A stretch of DNA of 64,000 bases from JACOND01 sp051011135 (GTDB lineage: Bacteria > Bdellovibrionota > Bdellovibrionia > Bdellovibrionales > UBA1609), in assembly GCA_051011135.1 (NCBI GenBank), contig JBPCUO010000056.1, positions 46,866 to 110,865 of the forward strand, written 5' to 3'. This document shows, one piece after another, positions 17,580-26,669 of this stretch (its first letter is position 1; every line of letters starts with the position of its first letter). The notes beneath the pieces are model-generated. The model had not been told where the DNA came from, made no database searches, and saw nothing but the letters and a program-made list of their open reading frames with translations. The position numbers were made by a program, and so were the translations under genes.

Positions 17580-18797
17580 CTATTTTGATAATTGAAATTC
17601 TGAATGAAGAGCTTGAGCGACTTTCTTAAGATGATCCTGATCAATAATGGCGCTGATTTTAATTTCAGAAGTCGTCACAAGATGTAAATGAACTCCTAAA
17701 GACTGAAAGACTGAAAAAAATCTACTCGCCACTCCAGAGTGATGAGACATCCCAACTCCTATAATAGAGATTTTACAAACTTTATCTATTAAACTCACAT
17801 CTTCTGTAGGGATTAATTGTTTTAAAATATCTAAACAATCTTTAAAATCTGTTTTAGATACAGAAAAAGATAAGCTTGATTGACCAGAAACTTCTGTTTT
17901 AGAAATAATATCCACAAAAATAGATTTCTCTCCTAATTGTTTAAAAAGTTTTGAAAGAAAATCTAGATCTTTATTAGGTATTTTTTTAATTCTAATAATT
18001 ACAGTATTTAAATCATGAGATACTGCTGATACTACTGAGCCTTCCATAAAATCCTCCTTATCGACAATCCAAGTTCCTTCTTCCTCTTTAAAAGCATCTC
18101 GAACATGAATTTTTATCTTATGTTTAGCTGCCAGCTCTATACAACGGATTTGTAAAACTTTTGCTCCTAAAGCAGACATTTCCATCATTTCAGAAAATCC
18201 TAATTCTTGAATTTTTCTAGCAGAAGGAATGATTTTAGGATCTCCTGTTAAAACTCCCGAAACATCTGTATAAATTTCACAGCTATTTTGCTTTAAAACA
18301 ACAGCCAAAGCAACTGCTGTTAAATCACTGCCTCCACGCCCTAATGTAGTGATTTCTTTTTCTTTAGTCACGCCTTGAAATCCAGCCACTAAAGGAATAG
18401 CCCCTTCTTTTAAAACTTTTTTTATTTTTTTTGTTTCAATAGCCTGTATATTTGCTTTTGAAAAAAAAGAATCTGTATGAATCCCTAATTGATAACCTAA
18501 CATAGGATAAGTTTTGATACCTCTTTTCTCCAAAGACATACTTAAAAGGGCAAGGCTAACTTGTTCCCCAGAAGAAATAAGCATATCGTAAGAAAGGCCT
18601 CTGTAAGCAGGGTAAATGCTCTCTCCCATCTCTTCTAAACGATTGGTATCACCCGACATTGCTGAAATCACAACAATAAATTTTTGACCTTGTTGATAGG
18701 ATTTTAAAAGTCGATCAGCAATTAATTCTATTTTTTCTAAAGAACCAACAGATGTTCCGCCAAATTTTTTAATAACTAAATTTTCAGAAAATTTCAT
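17580..18797 (-). CDS. lysC: aspartate kinase
   Basis: First enzyme of the aspartate family pathway, feeding lysine and diaminopimelate. Kinase motifs: KKFGGTSVGS at residue 10, ISSGEQVS, TLGRGGSDLTAVALA, and YTDVSGVLTGDPK. Two C-terminal ACT domains (from about residue 260, with KISIIGVGMSHHSGVASRFF) suggest lysine/threonine feedback control. 405 residues, normal. It is upstream of lysA in the same operon and 53 nt downstream of the end of the cox-msrAB operon. Confidence 0.97.
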   Translation of the reverse strand: MKFSENLVIKKFGGTSVGSLEKIELIADRLLKSYQQGQKFIVVISAMSGDTNRLEEMGESIYPAYRGLSYDMLISSGEQVSLALLSMSLEKRGIKTYPMLGYQLGIHTDSFFSKANIQAIETKKIKKVLKEGAIPLVAGFQGVTKEKEITTLGRGGSDLTAVALAVVLKQNSCEIYTDVSGVLTGDPKIIPSARKIQELGFSEMMEMSALGAKVLQIRCIELAAKHKIKIHVRDAFKEEEGTWIVDKEDFMEGSVVSAVSHDLNTVIIRIKKIPNKDLDFLSKLFKQLGEKSIFVDIISKTEVSGQSSLSFSVSKTDFKDCLDILKQLIPTEDVSLIDKVCKISIIGVGMSHHSGVASRFFSVFQSLGVHLHLVTTSEIKISAIIDQDHLKKVAQALHSEFQLSK

Positions 18798-18850
18798 AAT
18801 GCTTTTTCATAGTATGAAATCTTATAGAAATAAAGATTTTTTTAAAAAGA

Positions 18851-19981
18851 TTAGAACAAATCTAAATAGGAACCATATCCTTCTTTTTCTAATTTATTTT
18901 TAGGAATAAATCTTAAAGAAGCAGAATTGATACAATAACGAAGATAAGTTGGAGCAGGACCATCTTTAAAAACATGACCTAAATGAGAATCTCCATACTT
19001 AGATCGAACTTCTATACGAGCCATAAGCAAGCTTCTATCTTCTTTTGTTACAACGAATTTGGAATCAATTGGCTTTTTAAAAGAAGGCCAACCTGTCCCT
19101 GATTTGTATTTATCTACTGAACTAAAAAGAGGCTCCCCTGAAACAATATCGACATAAATACCTTCGTCTTTTAAATCCCAATACTCATTTTTAAAAGCTC
19201 TTTCTGTTCCATCATTTTGAGTCACTTTATATTGTATTGGCGTGAGTTCTTTTTTTAACTCTTCTTGAGAAGGTTTTATAAAAGAACTAAAATCTCTTTT
19301 TATTTTAGCAATTAAATTTTTCACCGAACTCAATTCCTTTTTTGGTAAATTTTTAAAATCTTTAAAAGAAGCCCAATTTTTTTGTAAAAACTGATCTCTA
19401 CCAGAATTATTCCTATAGTATTTATATTTTAAAGAGCTTACTTTAGTTTTTTTATAATAATCTTGATGATAATCTTCTGCTTTATAAAATTTTTCAAAAG
19501 GGCGAATAACTGTTACTATTTTGGATTTAAAAGGTCCTTGTTTTTGAAGTTCTTCTTTAGATTTTAATGCCTGCTTTTTTTGATCCTCATTATGATAAAA
19601 AATAGCGGAACTATACTGGTGACCTCTATCCACAAACTGACCATCTTTATCTGTAGGATTAATAACTCTCCAAAAAATATCTAAAATTTCAGAATAAGAA
19701 ATTTGATTAGAATCATAAGTGATTTGAACGGATTCTATATAATTGGTTTCTCCGCTTGAAACCTCCGCATAAGTTGGATCTTTTTTAGAACCTCCAGAGT
19801 ACCCAGAGACGACTTCAACAATAGCTTTGTATTTTTCAAAATCTGATTCAACACACCAAAAACAACCTCCAGCAAGAGTTGCGACTTCTAAAGAAGGCTT
19901 TGATTTTTTATCAGCTTTGGCCTGCCATAACCCTAGATTAAAAAATAGACTGAAAATAATAAATCCTTTTCCTAAACTCAT
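18851..19981 (-). CDS. msrAB: exported MsrA-MsrB fusion, peptide methionine sulfoxide reductase
   Basis: Repairs oxidised methionine in proteins, both S and R sulfoxides. The MsrA domain comes first, with the catalytic Cys in GGCFWCVESDF and HQYSSAIFYHNEDQ; the MsrB domain follows (TGWPSFKKPI, DSHLGHVF, and the catalytic Cys in RYCINSASL near the end). The CxxC zinc pairs common in MsrB are not seen. I chose ATG 19981 because it begins a clean signal peptide (MSLGKGFIIFSLFFNLGLWQ) and starts 5 nt after the upstream stop; ATG 20014 would overlap that gene. The product probably works in the periplasm. Last gene of the cytochrome oxidase operon. Confidence 0.95.
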   Translation of the reverse strand: MSLGKGFIIFSLFFNLGLWQAKADKKSKPSLEVATLAGGCFWCVESDFEKYKAIVEVVSGYSGGSKKDPTYAEVSSGETNYIESVQITYDSNQISYSEILDIFWRVINPTDKDGQFVDRGHQYSSAIFYHNEDQKKQALKSKEELQKQGPFKSKIVTVIRPFEKFYKAEDYHQDYYKKTKVSSLKYKYYRNNSGRDQFLQKNWASFKDFKNLPKKELSSVKNLIAKIKRDFSSFIKPSQEELKKELTPIQYKVTQNDGTERAFKNEYWDLKDEGIYVDIVSGEPLFSSVDKYKSGTGWPSFKKPIDSKFVVTKEDRSLLMARIEVRSKYGDSHLGHVFKDGPAPTYLRYCINSASLRFIPKNKLEKEGYGSYLDLF

Positions 19982-19986
19982 ATCTA

Positions 19987-20883
19987 CTATATTACCAATT
20001 TTTTTTGAAACCATCTATATAATATTTTATAATTTATGCAGAATAAAAAAGGCATTAAAAACCAAGCATTACTGAGTTGAAAAAAAGACCAATTTTGAAA
20101 TGAAACATCTAAAAAGGACCAAAAACTGTACAAACTTCCTAGAATTAAACCCAGAATAATAGATAAAGTTTCATGTAAGTATTTCTGGAGAATCTTTTTC
20201 ATCAAATGAGACATGGTTATAAGCCCTAGAACAACCCCTAGAAAAAAATAAGACAGAAATAACAAGTTCAAATCCTTAACAACTATCAAAAGAGATTCAT
20301 AAAGACCTAATAAAATAAGAATATAAGAGCCAGAAATTCCAGGTACAAGCAAGGTAGAAGCGACTAAAAATCCAGTGGGTAAAAATAAAGCTAAAGAAGC
20401 TTGTTTTTGAACAATAGAAAATTCTTGAAACATGTAAAAAATTAAAAAATTAATAGAAAAGGAAAGAAATAAAAGGGAGAATGTTTTTAAATTCTTTTTC
20501 ATTTTTTTAAAAGGACTCCATAGTGAAATAAGAATCAAACTAAAAATAATAGAATAAAATTCTAAAGAGTATTTAGCTATAAAAGGAGGAATGATAAAAA
20601 CAAAAAATCCGATAGCAAAAGCAGAACCCAAAACCAAAGGAAAAATAAAAAACCAATCTTGTGAATCGAGTAATAAAGCACGATTTTTAAGTCTTTCTTC
20701 TTTATTAAAATGAACTAGGTTTAAAAGATATTTTATTTGTTTAAAGCGTATCTTTTGAATCTCATCAAGTAGCTTTTCATAAATCCCCAAAACAAAAGCT
20801 ATTGTACCTCCAGAAATGCCAGGTAACACCATAGAAATCCCAATACAAAAACCTTTAAAAAAAGTAATACCAATCTTTTTAAT
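19987..20883 (-). CDS. DUF368 family polytopic membrane protein, probable ATT start
   Basis: Integral membrane protein with about eight hydrophobic segments. The family marker PGISGGTIAFVLGIYEKL lies at the N-terminus and a second PGISGSYILILLGLYESLL repeats it mid-protein. DUF368 relatives have been implicated in polyprenyl-phosphate transport; the substrate here is not known. The first ATG (20832) begins inside the family motif. In-frame codons upstream, ATT AAA AAG ATT GGT onward from 20883, encode KKIGITFFKGFCIGIS, which matches the usual KGFxxG start of the family, and AAGAGG sits 5 nt before the ATT. No ATG, GTG or TTG is available there; an in-frame TAA lies four codons upstream. I therefore propose ATT initiation, giving 298 residues. 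Confidence 0.85.
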   Translation of the reverse strand: MKKIGITFFKGFCIGISMVLPGISGGTIAFVLGIYEKLLDEIQKIRFKQIKYLLNLVHFNKEERLKNRALLLDSQDWFFIFPLVLGSAFAIGFFVFIIPPFIAKYSLEFYSIIFSLILISLWSPFKKMKKNLKTFSLLFLSFSINFLIFYMFQEFSIVQKQASLALFLPTGFLVASTLLVPGISGSYILILLGLYESLLIVVKDLNLLFLSYFFLGVVLGLITMSHLMKKILQKYLHETLSIILGLILGSLYSFWSFLDVSFQNWSFFQLSNAWFLMPFLFCINYKILYRWFQKKLVI

Positions 20884-20897
20884 ACAAACCTCTTAAT

Positions 20898-21497
20898 TTA
20901 TAATATCACTTTTCCTGAAATAATTTGAAGAACTGTTTTAAAATAAACATCCTTTTCTATTTTTTTTACTCTTCTTTCCAAATCTATAGCTGTCTCTCCC
21001 TCTTCTACACTAATAGTTTCTTGATGTAGAATTCGACCAGCATCATAATCTTGATTCACAAGATGAATAGTAACTCCTGTAGTCTTCTTTTTTTGATCAA
21101 TAACAGCTTGATGTATTCTGGATCCATACCAACCTGTTCCTGAAAATTCAGGAATTAAAGCGGGATGAGAGTTTATAATTTTATTTTTAAATTGATTTAA
21201 AACCATTGGGCCAATTTTTTTTAAAAATCCTGCCAGTAAAATCAACTGAGGTTGGTAACTTAAAAGAACTTGGGAAAGATTTTTATCCCAAATTTCTTTT
21301 TCAAGATCTTTAAACTCTACAAAGTGATAAGGGATTTTAAATTCTTTAGCAATGGAACTGATAGGGGAATGAGAATTATCTGTAATAAGAGATACTATTT
21401 GCCCTGGGAGATCTTGGGATTGAAATTTTTGACATAAAAATTGGGCTGTAGAACCTGCTCCTGAGCCTAGTATAACAAGAGAAGATTTATGCGGCAT
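20898..21497 (-). CDS. purN: phosphoribosylglycinamide formyltransferase
   Basis: Formylates GAR with 10-formyl-THF in purine synthesis. Motifs: ILGSGAGSTAQFL near residue 10, LAGFLKKIGPM, the catalytic NSHPALIPEF (Asn/His), TGVTIHLVNQDYDAGRILHQ (Asp). The canonical GHGWYG stretch reads FSGTGWYG here, a mild divergence. 199 residues, normal. It sits within the cytochrome oxidase operon between ctaB (5-nt gap) and the DUF368 gene, an unusual functional neighbour. Confidence 0.92.
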   Translation of the reverse strand: MPHKSSLVILGSGAGSTAQFLCQKFQSQDLPGQIVSLITDNSHSPISSIAKEFKIPYHFVEFKDLEKEIWDKNLSQVLLSYQPQLILLAGFLKKIGPMVLNQFKNKIINSHPALIPEFSGTGWYGSRIHQAVIDQKKKTTGVTIHLVNQDYDAGRILHQETISVEEGETAIDLERRVKKIEKDVYFKTVLQIISGKVIL

Positions 21498-21502
21498 TTT
21501 GA

Positions 21503-22378
21503 TTAAAAAACCAAGTAATCAAAAAACCATTTATCTAAAACAGGAACCGATAAATAAACAATGATACTTATATTTATCCAAAGAAAAAATCTTAACCATT
21601 TATTATGATAATTGGAATAATGAAAAAACTCATACAAAACCTTTAAAACTAAGGGAATTAAAAGAAGGAGATACATAAGACCTACTCTTAAAAAAAGAGG
21701 AGAAATAAGAGCTAAGCCCAGATAAGCAATCATATAAAAACCCATTTCATAAATAGTTTTTTGAACACCACAAATAACAGGCAAAACAGGAACTCCTCCC
21801 TGTTGATATTGTTCTTTATAACGAATGGCTAAACTCCAAAAATGTGGCATCTGCCATAAAAACATAAGCAAAAAAAGATAAACACATTCTGTTGAAAAAA
21901 GATTTTCATTCCCTAAAGAATAACCAATCACTGGAGGTAAGGCTCCAGGAAGCGCACCTAAAACAGCTCCATGACTCCACCTTCTTTTCCATAATAAAGT
22001 ATAAAAACCATTATACAAAGATACTGTCAAAAGAGATAGAAAAGATGCCAGAGGGCTGACTAAAAATATGACAAAACTTCCAAACAAAATCATAGTAAAA
22101 GACAAAACGAAACCTTGAAAAGGAGTAAGACTCTTTCTAGCAATAGGCCTTCTTTTTGTTCTTTCCATTTTTTGATCTAACTTCCACTCTTGAGATTGGT
22201 TTAAAACAAAACTTCCGCTAGATACTAGATAAAGACCCAGGATAAAAAGGAGATATTTTTCTTTTGAAAAAAGAAAAATATTATCTAAAGATAGAAAATA
22301 ACCCGCTGTCGCAGTTAGTAACACAAAAACAACAATGCCTAATTTTGTAAGACGACTATAATCTTTTAATAAAGTCAT
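21503..22378 (-). CDS. ctaB: protoheme IX farnesyltransferase (heme O synthase)
   Basis: UbiA-family prenyltransferase that makes heme O, the precursor of heme A for the oxidase encoded upstream. Prenyl-diphosphate motif NQSQEWKLDQKMERTKRRP near residue 60-78; second conserved region FLWQMPHFWSLAIRYKEQY and GGVPVLPV. About eight membrane helices, 291 residues from ATG 22378, which overlaps the coxD stop as ATGA; a longer frame to 22474 would run through coxD. The heme A synthase gene (ctaA) is not in the window. Confidence 0.94.
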   Translation of the reverse strand: MTLLKDYSRLTKLGIVVFVLLTATAGYFLSLDNIFLFSKEKYLLFILGLYLVSSGSFVLNQSQEWKLDQKMERTKRRPIARKSLTPFQGFVLSFTMILFGSFVIFLVSPLASFLSLLTVSLYNGFYTLLWKRRWSHGAVLGALPGALPPVIGYSLGNENLFSTECVYLFLLMFLWQMPHFWSLAIRYKEQYQQGGVPVLPVICGVQKTIYEMGFYMIAYLGLALISPLFLRVGLMYLLLLIPLVLKVLYEFFHYSNYHNKWLRFFLWINISIIVYLSVPVLDKWFFDYLVF

Positions 22379-22674
22379 AAAGTACTTTTCTCTAGAACAC
22401 GAGTGACCATATCTACTTCTGTAAGAAAATAAAAAAGAATAACAAAAAATACAGAACTTCCAAAAATAACCCAATAAACTTTATCATCATATTTTAAATG
22501 CATAAAATATAACAAAACTAAAGCTCCTTTAATGGTTGCAATAAGCATAGCTATAAGAGCATTGAATATTCCAAAATCTATTAAAGAAACTCCTACAGTT
22601 AAAGCTGTAAGCCCCAGAAGAATCATTAAAATTCTTAGGTAATCTTTCATGTTCATCTCGGGGTTTTTTGACAT
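22375..22674 (-). CDS. coxD: cytochrome c oxidase subunit IV (caa3 type)
   Basis: Small accessory subunit with three membrane helices (about residues 13-32, 38-60 and 68-90). The motif ATIKGALVLLYFMHLKYDDK is typical of prokaryotic subunit IV. 99 residues, usual length. It starts 4 nt after coxC and overlaps ctaB by 4 nt. Confidence 0.88.
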   Translation of the reverse strand: MSKNPEMNMKDYLRILMILLGLTALTVGVSLIDFGIFNALIAMLIATIKGALVLLYFMHLKYDDKVYWVIFGSSVFFVILFYFLTEVDMVTRVLEKSTL

Positions 22675-22678
22675 ATTT

Positions 22679-23329
22679 TTACTCCACTAAATATAGTAAG
22701 GGAAATAAGTAAATCCAAATTAAATCTACTAAATGCCAAAACAAACCAACATATTCTAAAGGCATATAGTGTTTTGGCCCTATCTCGTTAATAAAAGTTT
22801 TATATAACATAGCTATCATTAAAAAGACGCCAATAATAACATGGCTGGCATGTAATCCTGTCATTAAATAATAAAAAGAAAAATAAAGAGGTAAGCCCTC
22901 TACAAATCCTTCTCCTGTATAAGTAAAAAATTTACCTGGTAAAATTCCCATCTCTATCTTATGAGAATATTCTATATACTTAATAAACATAAAAAGAAGT
23001 CCGCAAAAAATAGTTACCAAAAGCATCCCTTGACACTTTCTCATTTGATCTTTTTGAGCATAGTAAATACTCGCTGCCATTGTGAAAGAACTAAAAAGAA
23101 GAACAACAGTATTGATAGAGCCTTTCTTCCAATCTAAAAATTGAGAAGCCGCTTGAAATACATCTGCATATTCTGTTTTATAAATTAAATACCCTACAAA
23201 CAACCCACCAAACATAAGAATTTCAGTTGCTAAAAACAACCAAACACCTAGTTTTCCGGCAGAGGCTTGTTGCTCATAATTTTTAAAATGATGAGCTAAG
23301 GGTTGATAATTCTTTCTTTTTTTACTCAT
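22679..23329 (-). CDS. coxC: cytochrome c oxidase subunit III
   Basis: Membrane subunit of the heme-copper oxidase with five helices, a form shorter than the seven-helix mitochondrial subunit. Typical segments: GVWLFLATEILMFGGLFVGY near residue 28, YYLMTGLHASHVIIGV, and the C-terminal VGLFWHLVDLIWIYLFPLLYL. 216 residues. It overlaps coxA by 8 nt. Confidence 0.95.
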   Translation of the reverse strand: MSKKRKNYQPLAHHFKNYEQQASAGKLGVWLFLATEILMFGGLFVGYLIYKTEYADVFQAASQFLDWKKGSINTVVLLFSSFTMAASIYYAQKDQMRKCQGMLLVTIFCGLLFMFIKYIEYSHKIEMGILPGKFFTYTGEGFVEGLPLYFSFYYLMTGLHASHVIIGVFLMIAMLYKTFINEIGPKHYMPLEYVGLFWHLVDLIWIYLFPLLYLVE

Positions 23330-24893
23330 AAGCTTCTTTTGTTACAACAGGAGTTTTTAAAAAGTTTTCATGCGGAGGAGGAGATGATGTTTTCCATTCT
23401 AAAGTTTTTGCTCCCCATGGGTTATCTCCAGCCAGAGGGCCTTTAAAAATACCTCTTACAATTGTTATTAAAGCCAGAATAAAACCTACACTTATTAACC
23501 AAGAACCAACTGTAGAAACTTGATTCAAAGTTTCATAAGGAGCTATATAATCAGAATAACGACGAGGCATTCCTGAAGCTCCTAGAATAAATTGCGGGAA
23601 AAAAGTTATATTGAAACCCAGAAAAATAAAAGCAAAACTTATAGAGCCTAAAAGCTCGCTATACATACGACCAAACATTTTTGGAAACCAATAATAAAAT
23701 CCCCCCATGATTCCCATAATACTTCCACCGACCATCACATAATGAAAATGAGCGACTACAAAGTAAGTATCATGAAAATGAACATCTAAAGCAATCGTCG
23801 CTAACATAATTCCTGTTACTCCACCTATTAAAAATAAAAATAAAAACCCCATCGCATAAAGCATTGGTGTCGTAAATTTTATAGAACCTTTATACATGGT
23901 ACTGACCCAATTAAATATCTTAACTGCTGTAGGAACACCTACAAGCATCGTTAATCCTGAAAAAATAATATTTGCCCATTCTGACTGACCACTGACAAAC
24001 ATATGATGTCCCCAAACAAATAAACTCACTGCTGCAATACCTAAACTTGCAAACACAATAGCTTTATATCCAAAAATTTTCTGTCTTGAAAACGCCGCTA
24101 TCAATTCACTAATCACACCCATCGCTGGTAAAATCATAATATAAACTGCTGGGTGGGAATAAAACCAAAAGAAATGTTGAAATAAAATAGGATCTCCTCC
24201 CATTTGTGGATCAAAAATTCCAATACCTAACACTCTTTCAGCAATTAATAATAATAAAGTAATCGCTAAAATTGGAGTTGCTAAAATTTGAATAATGGCC
24301 GTTGAATAAAGAGACCAAACAAAAAGCGGCATACGAAAAAAAGTCATCCCTGGAGCTCTTAATTTATGAATAGTCACAATGAAATTTAATCCTGTTAAAA
24401 TAGAAGAAAATCCCATAATGAAAGCTCCTAAAACAACAGGAACCACAGCTGTATTGCTCTCAATGCTATAAGGAGTATAAAAAGTCCATCCTGTATCTAC
24501 CCCTCCTAAAAAAAGAGATAGTAAAGCCACACCAGCTCCTATAATTAAACAGTACCAACTCAAAAGATTCAGTTTTGGAAAAGCAACATCTTTAGCCCCT
24601 ATTTGAAGAGGAAGAATAAAATTTCCTAAAAAAGCTGGTATCCCTGGAATGATCACCATAAAAATCATAACAGCTCCATGGTAAGTCATAATATGGTTGT
24701 ATAAATTGGAATTCATAATAGTTTCGCCAACACTAAAAAGTTCCAATCTCATTAAAAGAGCAAAAATTCCACCTACTAGAAAAAAAGAAAAAACTGTCAC
24801 CATATATAAAATTCCAATTCTTTTATGATCTAAGGTAAATAACCAAGATAAAATTCCTTTTTTCCAATTTAAATAATTTTTTGCTTTAGCCAT
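23322..24893 (-). CDS. coxA: cytochrome c oxidase subunit I, YS (A2) type
   Basis: Catalytic subunit reducing oxygen and pumping protons. Twelve hydrophobic segments. Ligand residues visible: the heme a His in IMTYHGAVMIF, the CuB His and cross-linked Tyr in WFYSHPAVYIMILP, the His pair in WGHHMFVSG, and the two heme histidines in AHFHYVMVGG. The active-site segment reads YSHPAVY, not GHPEVY: the helix VI glutamate is replaced, as in the A2 subfamily of heme-copper oxidases, where a Tyr-Ser pair is thought to serve the D proton channel. 523 residues. Second large gene of the operon, 22 nt after coxB. Confidence 0.97.
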   Translation of the reverse strand: MAKAKNYLNWKKGILSWLFTLDHKRIGILYMVTVFSFFLVGGIFALLMRLELFSVGETIMNSNLYNHIMTYHGAVMIFMVIIPGIPAFLGNFILPLQIGAKDVAFPKLNLLSWYCLIIGAGVALLSLFLGGVDTGWTFYTPYSIESNTAVVPVVLGAFIMGFSSILTGLNFIVTIHKLRAPGMTFFRMPLFVWSLYSTAIIQILATPILAITLLLLIAERVLGIGIFDPQMGGDPILFQHFFWFYSHPAVYIMILPAMGVISELIAAFSRQKIFGYKAIVFASLGIAAVSLFVWGHHMFVSGQSEWANIIFSGLTMLVGVPTAVKIFNWVSTMYKGSIKFTTPMLYAMGFLFLFLIGGVTGIMLATIALDVHFHDTYFVVAHFHYVMVGGSIMGIMGGFYYWFPKMFGRMYSELLGSISFAFIFLGFNITFFPQFILGASGMPRRYSDYIAPYETLNQVSTVGSWLISVGFILALITIVRGIFKGPLAGDNPWGAKTLEWKTSSPPPHENFLKTPVVTKEAYE

Positions 24894-24915
24894 GCGTCCT
24901 CTCTTTCTTTGATTA

Positions 24916-25860
24916 CTACTTCAAACCTTTAATATATTCAATTAAACCTGACAACTCTTCTTCTGATAAAATTCCTGCAAAAGGAGTCATTTGATTCAGA
25001 TAACCTGATACAATTTTAGCTCCTGGATTTAAAATAGATTCTCTTAGATAGTTAGCGTCTGCTTTAACGCTTTTGCCATTATTTAAGTTTCTTTGAGAAT
25101 TAAAAAGCCCTGCTAAGCCTGGGCCAATGAATTTTTCTTTTGTAATTTTATGGCAAGCTGTACAACGACCTTTAAAAGTTTTTTCTCCTATTTGAGATAA
25201 AGTTAAACCTTTATTAGGGTCATCTCTAAGCCAATTCTCCCATGCTTCTACCTCCATAACATGAGTTTTAGCAATCATAGTAGAATGACCTGAACCACAA
25301 AATTCTGTGCAAAATACATAAAACTGACCCTCGCGATTCGCTTTAAACCATAACGAAGTATACATTCCTGGAACGACATCTTGTTTGATTTTAAAAGAGG
25401 GAATAGAAAAACTATGAATAACATCTCTTGAAGTCATAATAAGCTTTACAGGGCGACCTACAGGAACTTTTAATTCATTAACAGTTTTTCGACCATTTTT
25501 ATAAACAAAACTCCAACTCCATTTTTGTCCATAAACATGAATTTCTAAACTGTCTGAAGGCGCATGTTTTAAATCACTATAAAGGATCCATCCCCAAACA
25601 AAGCAAACACCAAAAATGATAAGAGGAATAAAACTCCAAGAAAATTCCAAAATAGAATTATGAAATGTTTTTGCATGACCTTGCTCTGAATCAGATTTTC
25701 TACGATAGCGAATGCCAAAATAAACAAAAGCAATAACAATAAATAAACAAGCAATCAGGCTGGTAAACATTAAAAAATGATTTAATTGGTCTAATCGCTC
25801 TACATAATCTGTAACAGCAACACCAAAGCTCATTTTCGAAAAGAAAAATAATTTCAACAT
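24916..25860 (-). CDS. coxB: cytochrome c oxidase subunit II with fused cytochrome c (caa3)
   Basis: Accepts electrons through CuA and passes them to subunit I. N-terminal two transmembrane helices (about 30-55 and 72-95), a periplasmic cupredoxin domain with the CuA ligands in HSFSIPSF and FCTEFCGSGHSTM, then a C-terminal cytochrome c domain (CTACH near residue 234, distal Met in QMTPF). The fused heme domain identifies a caa3-type oxidase. 314 residues. TAATG overlap with sco; AGGT is 6 nt before the ATG. Confidence 0.96.
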   Translation of the reverse strand: MLKLFFFSKMSFGVAVTDYVERLDQLNHFLMFTSLIACLFIVIAFVYFGIRYRRKSDSEQGHAKTFHNSILEFSWSFIPLIIFGVCFVWGWILYSDLKHAPSDSLEIHVYGQKWSWSFVYKNGRKTVNELKVPVGRPVKLIMTSRDVIHSFSIPSFKIKQDVVPGMYTSLWFKANREGQFYVFCTEFCGSGHSTMIAKTHVMEVEAWENWLRDDPNKGLTLSQIGEKTFKGRCTACHKITKEKFIGPGLAGLFNSQRNLNNGKSVKADANYLRESILNPGAKIVSGYLNQMTPFAGILSEEELSGLIEYIKGLK

Positions 25861-26669
25861 TATGACCTACTCTTTTTTTCTTTTAACCAAACTGGAATTA
25901 AAAAAAATATTAATAACATTATTGTTAAAAGTCCACTGAGTCTCATTATATTATAAGCATAAATAGTGTATCGACTCTCAGCAGGATTAAATCGATAACA
26001 AAAAAGCAATATTCTATCAACAATATTTCCTATTTTTCTTTGTCCAGCATCAATAAGAGACATTCGAATAGTTTTTGGTTCAAATTCAACTCCATAAAGA
26101 TATTTAGAAATAATACCATTTGGACTTAAAACATAAGCCACAGGAGAGTGAGCGAATTGCTCTGTTTCCTCATCCCAACGAAAAGCAAAACCCACTTCTT
26201 TGGATAATTTTTGAATAGAGGCTTCAGAGCCTGTTAAAAAATGAATCCCTTGAGGAGAAACTTTAAATTTTTTTAAATAATTGTTTTTCTTTTCTAAAGC
26301 TAGTGGATGCTTTTCAGAGGCGTCCATGCTGACAACTACAAACTCATAATCTTGACCCGATTTCAGTGAGATTTTCTCCAATGCTGTAAAAAGACCATTG
26401 AGATGAAAGTTACATAAACTGGGACAGTTATAATAAATGATAGTCATTAAAACTGGAGTTTGATTAAAGTATTTTTTTAAAGTTATAGATTTTGACTTTT
26501 CATTAGAAAAAACGAGATTTAAATCAAGCTTATCTCCTTGGTGTTCTGTGATTTCTAAATTTTTTAAATCTTTTGGAACTTGATGAGCCAGATACTTATC
26601 TGATCTTTTGTAAGCAGAAGAATAGAAACAAAAAAAGCAGAAAAAAAGATTAAAGAGCTTTCTGACCAA
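25860..26669 (-). CDS. sco: SCO1/SenC-family copper chaperone
   Basis: Thioredoxin-fold protein that helps build the CuA centre of subunit II. The copper site is complete: Cys82 and Cys86 in YNCPSLCNFH and the distal His in EQFAHSPVAY. Signal or anchor helix at residues 3-19, plus a second hydrophobic segment at the C-terminus (about 240-262), so it is held in the inner membrane facing the periplasm. 269 residues. Overlaps the upstream cytochrome c gene by 20 nt and coxB by 1 nt. Confidence 0.93.
   Translation of the reverse strand: MVRKLFNLFFCFFCFYSSAYKRSDKYLAHQVPKDLKNLEITEHQGDKLDLNLVFSNEKSKSITLKKYFNQTPVLMTIIYYNCPSLCNFHLNGLFTALEKISLKSGQDYEFVVVSMDASEKHPLALEKKNNYLKKFKVSPQGIHFLTGSEASIQKLSKEVGFAFRWDEETEQFAHSPVAYVLSPNGIISKYLYGVEFEPKTIRMSLIDAGQRKIGNIVDRILLFCYRFNPAESRYTIYAYNIMRLSGLLTIMLLIFFLIPVWLKEKKSRS

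Noticed and set aside
16358..17582. Fusion of lysA and lysC as in some bifunctional proteins
   Set aside because: lysC has its own TAG stop and lysA a plausible TTG start 10 nt later in another frame; the overlap of frames only reflects the open upstream reading.
21503..22474. Long ctaB reading with an extra cysteine- and aromatic-rich N-terminus
   Set aside because: The extra 32 codons run antiphase through coxD; ATG 22378 forms an ATGA overlap and matches the family start.
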